From the NCBI GenBank assembly GCA_014529385.2, contig CM043948.1, positions 23,614,451-23,678,450 of the forward strand: a stretch of 64,000 nucleotides of DNA. Reading direction: 5' to 3'. This DNA is from Adiantum capillus-veneris. Lineage: Eukaryota > Streptophyta > Polypodiopsida > Polypodiales > Pteridaceae. Of the stretch, positions 60,558-64,000 are shown piece after piece. Position numbers and translations under genes: made by a program. The notes beneath the pieces were generated by a model, which saw only the letters and a list, made by a program, of their open reading frames with translations, did not search any database and was not told the DNA's origin. The first letter of the stretch is position 1. Every line of letters starts with the position of its first letter.

Positions 60558-61836
60558 TTATCTATAGCTTTGGGAAAGGTCTATAGCTTGAGCTGCTTGT
60601 TGGTCTTCATTGCTAGTTTCTGACTGTGACGCCTTGATTCTTGATTTTAGAAGCTCTCTATCACTATTTACTTCTTCTAGCACTTGAAGGTCATTCAATG
60701 GTGACTTTTCTTCTTGGAAATCTTTTGAAGCTTGTGTAGCAGGATGTTGAGGTTGACTCTCTTCTTCTAATGCAATGGTTGCCGTGGCCTTTGGTTCCCA
60801 TTGTTCCATGGGTTTTTGTAGAGTCTCTTCTCGAAAATATTCATTCATATCCTACATTGCTTGTCCTTGGTAGTCAATTTTGGAGTTGTTCATTTCCCTT
60901 TCTTCTGTGGGTTTTAAAACTTCAACTACATCTTCTTTTGCTCTTTGATTTCTTCAATCATCCTTGTAGAGTCTACAATAGAGGAATCCTCTTGTAGAAT
61001 TTCAGCTTCATCCATTGATTCAACTTGCATGTCTTTGTCTCGTGAGGTGACGCTAAGTTTTGTGTTACCTCTTCTTGGTTTTGCTTACCATCTTCAGAAT
61101 CTTGGCTTCTTTTGCCCTCAAACCTTGAACTGTGAGCTTCCTCTTCATCACCTTGTGGATGCTTTGACTTGTCCTCACTGAGGTTCTTTAAGCAATCTTG
61201 AATCAGCTGATTCAATTGATTTTTTTTAAAAGCCTGATTCTCTATGATAATGTCATTGACACCCTTGACTTCAAGCAACTGTGTCTTGAGTCTATCTTTT
61301 GTGCTCTGCGACAAGATCTGCTTCTTTTTTGGAGATCTCGTTGGGGATTCTTGCTTCCGTTCCCTTGTTGTCACTATCTGAACTTTTCTTTTGGCTTGTT
61401 GCCTCTTCTTTTCCATGTAGAGCTTTGTTGGGCAGTCCTTCACTAAATGACCAATGGCACATTGGTTGCAATATTTCGCTATCTCAACATGTGCACCCTT
61501 TGGACGAGGCAGCTCTGCATAATACTGCTAATAATGGTTTCCTATGGTATCTAGATACAGATATGACCTCTTCTTTGCATGCATGAACTTGTAGATCACG
61601 ACTGACTTAGGTGTATCCACTGGCTTCGTCTCTTTGTCCTCCATCGTCTTGTCCTTGAGAAGCTGAAAATAGCTTCCATTATTGCTTGCATACAAGATCA
61701 AATCACTATCCATGCTTTCTAGCAGTCGTAATGCTAATTCTTCCATCAGCATATGGTCTTTGACGTGGGGCTTCTGCATAGCCTTAGGGCTATGTTTTCG
61801 AGTTGATTTTGGCGAGGTTTGCACCGAGGGTGAAGA
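60558..61836 (-). pseudogene. Zinc knuckle and charged linker of the gag-protease-like region
   Basis: A frame (61528-61824) with DLILYASNNGSYFQLLKDK and SYLYLDTIGNHY ends in a stop, followed by YCNQCAIGHLVKDC (61432-61470), an intact CX2CX4HX4C knuckle. A long Lys/Glu/Gln-rich linker follows (60973-61443: RKVQIVTTRERKQESPTRSP, KNQLNQLIQDCLKNLSEDKS). Another acidic linker (60558-60848) leads to the retropepsin. Knuckle followed by protease is a Gag-Pro arrangement. Confidence 0.6.
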
Positions 61837-63048
61837 TCAAACCGAATCTTTGTTTCCTGTTTCCTTGGATGGTGCTTTTGGATGGGGTCCAAGTATGTGA
61901 CTTACAGGTTTCCCACAAATGCTAAACTCATCCATATTTTTCACATCAGCTATTTCATAGTGCCTACCGTATTTGTCGACAACAATGACATCTTGACTTG
62001 TTGGGTTCACAAATTTAAACCAATATAACTTTTTCATTTTACTTAATTCTCCACGTTTGGGATCTAAGCATATGTAGTATGTGGTAGACTTAGTCTCAGA
62101 ATTCCAAAATTTGTATAATTCCACATCCTCTTGATCTAAGTCAACCATATATAGCTCGCGTGACCTTCTACATTTGGCATTGTGAATTTCCCGTGGTCTC
62201 TCCTCCGGCTCGGCATCTTCCAATGCTTCTTGAAATTCCACTTGGGCTCCTGAAAAGGACACTGCTTCTTGTAAAACTAGACTTCTTAATCCCACTCTTG
62301 AAGATATAGGGTCTCTTTGTTGAGTTTGAACTTCCCCCATCCGAGAGGGTTCCATATCTGATAATGGCCTTTGGTTATTGCCTGATGATATGACTTGTTG
62401 TGCTCTATTAAGTAGCTCTTGAGACCGAGCTAGTTCTTTTTTAAGTTGTGCTATCTTCATAGCTGGTACTTCCGACGTATTCCTTGTTTGTGCAATTTGG
62501 TGTGTTTGTGCTTTGTCTTGTGCTGGTGCGGTGCACGAGACTTGTGCCGTGTCTTTCCATGTTGTGCCTTGTGTTGTGCCAGTCATTTGTGCAGTGACAG
62601 TTGTAGTTGTTAACTCTTCCAGGTGTGTATCAAGAGGTAAAGCCATGACTAGATGATAAACATTACCACCTTCATATTTGTAGTCTTCCCCTCTTGATCC
62701 AAATATTTCAGTTGTAAAATATTGGTTACTCTCTGCAGGAACTTCATGATTTGTGGCAGCTTTGTAGTAGCGACCGTCCTCATCTACATAGAGGGTACCA
62801 ATTTTTCGTTTCCCATCTTGAGCTTTGTACAAAAAAATACTTGGAGGATATGCGTAGAGTTCTGTAAGTTGATCCTTGTACAACATTTCTATCTCATTGT
62901 TGATGTATTTTCCATTCCTCATGTAAATTGATCCCAGACAGTCTTCCATGAAATCTGGATGTGGGTGTAGTACATTCTTTGTTGTTTCAACTTCCACATA
63001 TTGAGATGTCCGAGTTTCCTCTGTATCTTTCTTTGTATTGATGTACAA
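61837..63048 (-). pseudogene. Unrecognised 403-codon gag-like frame
   Basis: The longest open frame in the window (start ATG at 63048). It holds repeated short units of the type strand-x-G-x-Y-x-strand: GSIYMRNGKYINNEI, TLYVDEDGRYYKAATNHE and VIVVDKYGRHYEIADVKN, with two more in the next frame (61528-61824). Between them lie a Thr-rich linker (HLEELTTTTVTAQMTGTTQG) and a helical segment (MKIAQLKKELARSQELLNRA). The carboxy end leads to the knuckle region. It is not the usual Ty1 or Ty3 capsid. I infer a structural (Gag-like) protein of an LTR element or related retroelement because knuckle and protease follow; no RT or integrase was found within the window. Confidence 0.45.
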
Positions 63049-64000
63049 ATTCCGATTGACATCCTCATAGCATGGCAGTCCTTTGTGGTGGCCAATCAGA
63101 TAGATCCAAATTTGCTCTCTTGTAATTTATGTGGATGTACTTGAAGCTTCGTCTCGGCTGGTCTGATTCCTTTGAGACGCAATTGCTTTCGTCTTGACTC
63201 CCTTGTGTACATGTTCAGTGATAGCTCTAATTGCTTGCCTCAATGCTAATATAAATTATTAGCACCCTTGTGTCGGTCTTTTTCGCTTGAGGTCCTTTAG
63301 CTTTTGTGGATGCCTTAATCTCTGAGTTTTCTGAACTGGGCTTTGCTTGAACTTCTTAGCTCCCTTGCTTGCCAAGGCTGATACTGACTTGTCTAGTTGC
63401 TTGCTTTGCCTAGAGCTTTTTAGCAGGCCTTGATCTATTGGAAGCAGTGTGATAAGTTATGCAACTTACCACTACACTGCAATGACTGCTCCCTTTGTAG
63501 CAATTCTTGATTCGAGCTAACTTGTGTTCACTTTAGCACACAATCTACAAAATTCTATTTAGCTGGCAAACTTTTTCACAATGAATGTAAAAATTCTTGA
63601 TGTGCCTTTGATGGACACACTTGTTTCGTGGGCTCGGAAGTGATTTTCAAGTTCGCTTTTAGCTGAACTAAACTTAAGCTAGCACAAGAGAATTATGCAC
63701 AAGTTGCAATGATTTGCTAGAAAAAATCTTGTGTTAAAGTTCTCCAAAACTTGCGACTGTTGTTGCAAAATCAAGAGTCCTTGTGTATGATCTTACTGCT
63801 ACCAGATTTGTGTATGGACGCTCAAATTTTACACTAGGCCATAGTTAACTTTTACACCTTCCCGCGGGTGACCAATGGTTTTCCCAAAAGATAATTTCAA
63901 TCTGCTAAATTAGCAGTCTTTAATGGTCAATTAGAAGGCCTAGAGACCAAATCTGGTTTCAAATTTCAGCTTCCCGATGATGAAAATCTCACATGCACTC
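63049..64000. other. 5' flank of the gag-like region; no gene seen
   Basis: A perfect palindrome GCTAATATAAATTATTAGC lies near 63246-63264. No primer site or LTR edge was recognised, so the element's 5' end may lie beyond the window. Confidence 0.4.

Noticed and set aside
59069-63048. Endogenous caulimovirid (plant pararetrovirus)
   Set aside because: Zinc knuckle and protease are present, but no movement protein, RT or RNase H follows, and the long frame does not look like a coat protein I know.

Overview
The window is nuclear DNA of a land plant with a large, repeat-rich genome. It carries plant-type Ty1/copia and Ty3 LTR retrotransposons primed by initiator-Met tRNA, a Penelope-like reverse transcriptase (reported in conifers), very long GA/CT and GT/AC microsatellites, and a split gene with GT..AG introns. 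There is no rRNA, tRNA or organellar gene. A gymnosperm or other large-genome plant fits best, but the sequence does not prove it. Almost every coding region is broken, and I see no clearly intact host gene.

Layout. 1-3 kb: unrecognised broken coding pieces on the minus strand. 3.5-4.9 kb: a copia remnant reduced to LTR plus gag. 5.5-6.0 kb: a retropepsin relic. 7.2-20.6 kb: a pair of direct repeats of about 3.4 kb (7234-10619 and 15904-20602), each carrying the same gene-like fragments and bounded by GA tracts. Between them lies a Penelope-like RT pseudogene, and the right copy holds a 1,317-bp TTAA-flanked DNA transposon. 20.6-28.2 kb: a Ty3 element with gag, protease, RT and a 3' LTR, whose 5' LTR is cut off at a GA tract. 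29.3-31.7 kb: an unrecognised broken long protein with a coiled-coil-like tail.

33-42.4 kb, minus strand: the highlight is a split pseudogene that encodes a ParB/sulfiredoxin-like domain followed by a beta-class (N4-cytosine/N6-adenine type) DNA methyltransferase with an acidic tail. A near-complete Tnt1-like copia element (36413-41755, 5-bp target duplication TTTTC) sits inside one of its exons. With the element removed, the reading frame continues across the insertion point. Most in-frame stops are TGA, as expected from CGA-to-TGA decay of methylated DNA.

43-47 kb: a decayed Ty3 element on the minus strand. 47-50 kb: a cluster of long CT/AC microsatellites. 50.5-51.3 kb: a Ty3 gag (minus). 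52.7-55 kb: a Ty3 zinc knuckle and protease (plus). 55.6-57.8 kb: an LTR end with primer-binding site, then a Ty3 gag (plus). 59-63 kb: an unusual gag-protease-like coding region (minus) with a repeated short beta-like motif, a zinc knuckle and a degenerate retropepsin, but no visible RT.

The parts do not form a working pathway. They record successive insertions, deletions and microsatellite-associated rearrangements around one remarkable ParB-methyltransferase gene. All translations were read by eye; no database search or alignment was run.
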